The notes under the pieces are model-generated. The model saw nothing but the letters and a program-made list of their open reading frames with translations. It ran no database searches and was not told the origin of the DNA. Positions 61,930 through 64,000 of a stretch of 64,000 nucleotides of DNA are shown piece after piece (position 1 is the stretch's first letter; each line of letters starts with the position of its first letter). Origin of the DNA: Methylomonas albis (GTDB taxonomy: Bacteria; Pseudomonadota; Gammaproteobacteria; Methylococcales; Methylomonadaceae); assembly GCF_014850955.1 (NCBI RefSeq), contig NZ_JACXSS010000001.1, forward strand, positions 186,001 to 250,000, written 5' to 3'. The position numbers were made by a program, and so were the translations under genes.

Positions 61930-63999
61930 CTAAAATAACGCTTCTTCCGCAAACTTTTCTTCCTCTGTGGGCTCTTCCGATTTCGGTGCAGAAGTAGCTG
62001 TCGGTACGGTTTCTTCGCTAAAGTACTCCCAAACACCTCCTTTCGCTGCCTGATCTAGCAATAACCCGTCATCCGGATTTATGTACGCTTGGACGATACC
62101 GTTCGGCTGAGTTAGTGGTTTTTCCGGGAAGTTTTGTTGCACCGATTTCATGAATTTTATCCACATAGGTAGTGCCACTTTGCCGCCCGTCTCGCCGTGA
62201 CCAAGTGGCGATGAGTTATCGAATCCTATCCATGCAGAAGCGACTATATCCGAAGCAAAACCGTTAAACCACGCGTCTCTTTGTTCGTTAGTGGTGCCGG
62301 TTTTGCCGGCCAAGTCGTTACGACCTAATTGTTTGGCTTGGGTTGCTGTGCCGCGTTGCACAACATCTCGCAGCAAGCTGTTTGCCAGAAAATTGATTTT
62401 TGCTGAAATGGATCGCGGTGCTCGGTTTGTCGGCGGTGGGGTCTGGTCGGGACAATCGGCGCATGCTACTGCTGGGTTGGCTTGTAACAACACGTTGCCT
62501 TGGTGGTCTTCAATGCGTTCAATGAGATAGGGTTTTACCAAAAAACCGCCATTGGCAAAAACCGCATAGGCCGATGCCATGCGCAACGGCGAAGCATAGC
62601 CGCTACCCAAGGCCAGAGACAATGTGCCGGGTAGTTGTTCTTTGTCGAAACCAAAGCGTATGGCCGTATCTATTGCCTGGGATACGCCGATTTCCTGCAG
62701 CAAGCGCACGGATACCAGGTTAATCGATTCACGTAATGCAACTCTTAGCGATGTTGGGCCCAGAAAACGGTGGCTATAATTTTCCGGACGCCAATCGTTT
62801 TCTTGAGAGGGATCCTCGATCACAATCGGCGCGTCATTAATGATGCTGGCTGCGGTGAAGCCTTTTTCTAATGCGGCTGTGTAAACGATAGGCTTGAATC
62901 CCGAGCCCGGCTGACGCTTAGATTGCGTAGCGCGGTTATATTTGCTGTGATAAAAATCAAAGCCACCGCATAGCGCCAGAATCGCGCCATTGTTGGGGTT
63001 GATCGCTACAAAAGCAGCTTCAGCCTCTGGAATTTGCGTTAGCGCCCATTCGTCTGTGGCTAATTGTCTAACCCAGATGATGTCGTTTGGTTTAAGAAAA
63101 GCTTTGTCGGTGCCAATATTTTTTTCCGGGTAAGGTTTTGCCCATTGAATATTTTTCCAGGCTATGTCGATCTGCGTGTTGTCATAAAGTTTTGCGGTAA
63201 CCCCACCGTCGGTGAGTGCCGTTATCAGGGCTTGCCTAGCGTCTCCAATAACGTTGCCGCTTAGTTGAATGCCATTTATTTGCGTATTTTTATGAGGGAA
63301 GCCGCGATAGCCGTGGCGCTCGTCATATTCGTGCAGCGTTTTTTGTAAAGCATCCTCTGCTGCCAACTGTAATTGACTGGGGATGGTGGTATAAATTTTC
63401 AAACCCAAGGTATAGGCTGTTTCGCCGTATTTGGACATGACTTCCTGTCTAACCATTTCCGCGATATATGGTGCCTGTAGCTCGACATTTATTGCTTGAA
63501 TCTCAGCGTTATCAGCTGCCTGCACCGCTAAATCGTAATCATGCTGATTTATATAATGTAAATCGAGCATCCGGCGTAATACGTAATTTCGCCGCTCTAT
63601 AGCGCGCTGAGAATTGGTGATCGGGTTATAAATGGATGGCGCTTTTGGCAGGCCGGCAATCATCGCTTGTTGAGCTAGGGATAGCTCGACAATATCTTTA
63701 CCGTAATAGGTTTGCGCGGCCGCTGCTACGCCATAGGCGCGTTGACCCATATAAATTTTGTTCAAATAAAGATCCATAATCTGATCTTTGGAGTATTGCC
63801 GCTCTATTTTCAGGGCTAGGATGATTTCCTTAAGCTTGCGTAAATAGGTCCTTTCGTTACTAAGTAGGAAATTGCGGGCAACTTGCATTGTGATGGTACT
63901 GCCGCCTTGTCTCTTCTTGCCGGTGACTGCTAATTGGCTAGCTGCGCGGATTAGGCCTTTGAAATCGACGCCATTGTGTTTATAAAACCGGTCATCTTC
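61930..63999 (-). CDS. mrcA: Penicillin-binding protein 1A, 5' end outside window
   Basis: Bifunctional class A PBP that polymerises and cross-links peptidoglycan. The frame is open to the right edge of the window, where EDDRFYKHNGVD shows motif 1 of the glycosyltransferase domain; motif 2, RQGGSTITMQ, follows. The transpeptidase domain has SxxK in RQPGSGFKPIVY and KTG in LAGKTGTTNEQRDAWF. An OB-like insert and a Ser/Glu-rich tail complete it. The N-terminus with its membrane anchor lies beyond 64000. Confidence 0.94.
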   Translation of the reverse strand, partial: EDDRFYKHNGVDFKGLIRAASQLAVTGKKRQGGSTITMQVARNFLLSNERTYLRKLKEIILALKIERQYSKDQIMDLYLNKIYMGQRAYGVAAAAQTYYGKDIVELSLAQQAMIAGLPKAPSIYNPITNSQRAIERRNYVLRRMLDLHYINQHDYDLAVQAADNAEIQAINVELQAPYIAEMVRQEVMSKYGETAYTLGLKIYTTIPSQLQLAAEDALQKTLHEYDERHGYRGFPHKNTQINGIQLSGNVIGDARQALITALTDGGVTAKLYDNTQIDIAWKNIQWAKPYPEKNIGTDKAFLKPNDIIWVRQLATDEWALTQIPEAEAAFVAINPNNGAILALCGGFDFYHSKYNRATQSKRQPGSGFKPIVYTAALEKGFTAASIINDAPIVIEDPSQENDWRPENYSHRFLGPTSLRVALRESINLVSVRLLQEIGVSQAIDTAIRFGFDKEQLPGTLSLALGSGYASPLRMASAYAVFANGGFLVKPYLIERIEDHQGNVLLQANPAVACADCPDQTPPPTNRAPRSISAKINFLANSLLRDVVQRGTATQAKQLGRNDLAGKTGTTNEQRDAWFNGFASDIVASAWIGFDNSSPLGHGETGGKVALPMWIKFMKSVQQNFPEKPLTQPNGIVQAYINPDDGLLLDQAAKGGVWEYFSEETVPTATSAPKSEEPTEEEKFAEEALF

Positions 64000-64000
64000 T

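Noticed and set aside
1..64000. tRNA, rRNA, CRISPR arrays, IS elements or prophage
   Set aside because: No cloverleaf, repeat-spacer pattern, transposase, integrase or phage structural gene could be recognised in reading the window.

Overview
The window looks like a chromosomal stretch of a gammaproteobacterium, most likely a type I methanotroph (Methylococcales, Methylomonas-like). This placement is inferred from protein character and gene order: a complete gamma-type division/cell-wall (dcw) cluster, bamD divergent from rluD-pgeF, yibN-like rhodanese-secB-gpsA, envC-ctpA, a divergent transketolase beside glgC, and a VPLPA-CTERM protein. It was not tested against any database. Nearly all genes are chromosomal housekeeping genes. 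No phage, insertion sequence, CRISPR array, rRNA or tRNA was recognised.

Left part (1-13 kb): pantothenate genes panB (5' end cut by the window), panC and panD; fliW; a cobalamin riboswitch ahead of a BtuB-type receptor and a BtuM-like B12 permease, then cbiB and the threonine-phosphate decarboxylase gene, which together look like corrinoid uptake and salvage; a VPLPA-CTERM secreted protein; a DUF155 protein; DAHP synthase; and a fused ThiS-ThiG thiazole synthase. A patch of small accessory genes separates thiSG from trmB.

Middle part (13-32 kb): trmB, a YaiL-like protein, a secreted HExxH peptidase and bamD face rluD, pgeF and a ZIP metal transporter. Then follow an RRM-type RNA-binding protein and about 1 kb of sparse DNA with possible gene decay. 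Next come the transketolase-like enzyme, a discoidin-fold protein and glgC, then a type IV pilin gene broken by an in-frame TAG, an amino-acid permease and a pentapeptide-repeat protein. A three-gene envelope-glycan module (HAD-UbiA fusion, SMR-type flippase, GT-C transferase) is translationally coupled to dciA.

Right part (32-64 kb): lpxC faces dciA. Upstream of lpxC, on the minus strand, lies the whole dcw cluster: mraZ-rsmH-ftsL-ftsI-murE-murF-mraY-murD-ftsW-murG-murC-murB-ddlB-ftsQ-ftsA-ftsZ. A near-consensus promoter and a row of MraZ boxes precede mraZ. Beyond it are gpsA, secB, a rhodanese and an ArsR regulator whose cysteine spacing matches persulfide sensors. A short remnant of phosphoglycerate mutase precedes envC-ctpA. 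Siroheme sulfite reductase with DUF934, NhaD, a structured intergenic element, a GC-rich AmpG-like transporter, rpmE and the 3' part of a PBP1A gene close the window.

Most notable points: the ThiS-ThiG fusion, the HAD-UbiA/SMR/GT-C module, the candidate persulfide-sensing ArsR-rhodanese operon, the nonsense-interrupted pilin, the gpmI remnant, the MraZ operator, and the unassigned structured element near 59.9 kb.
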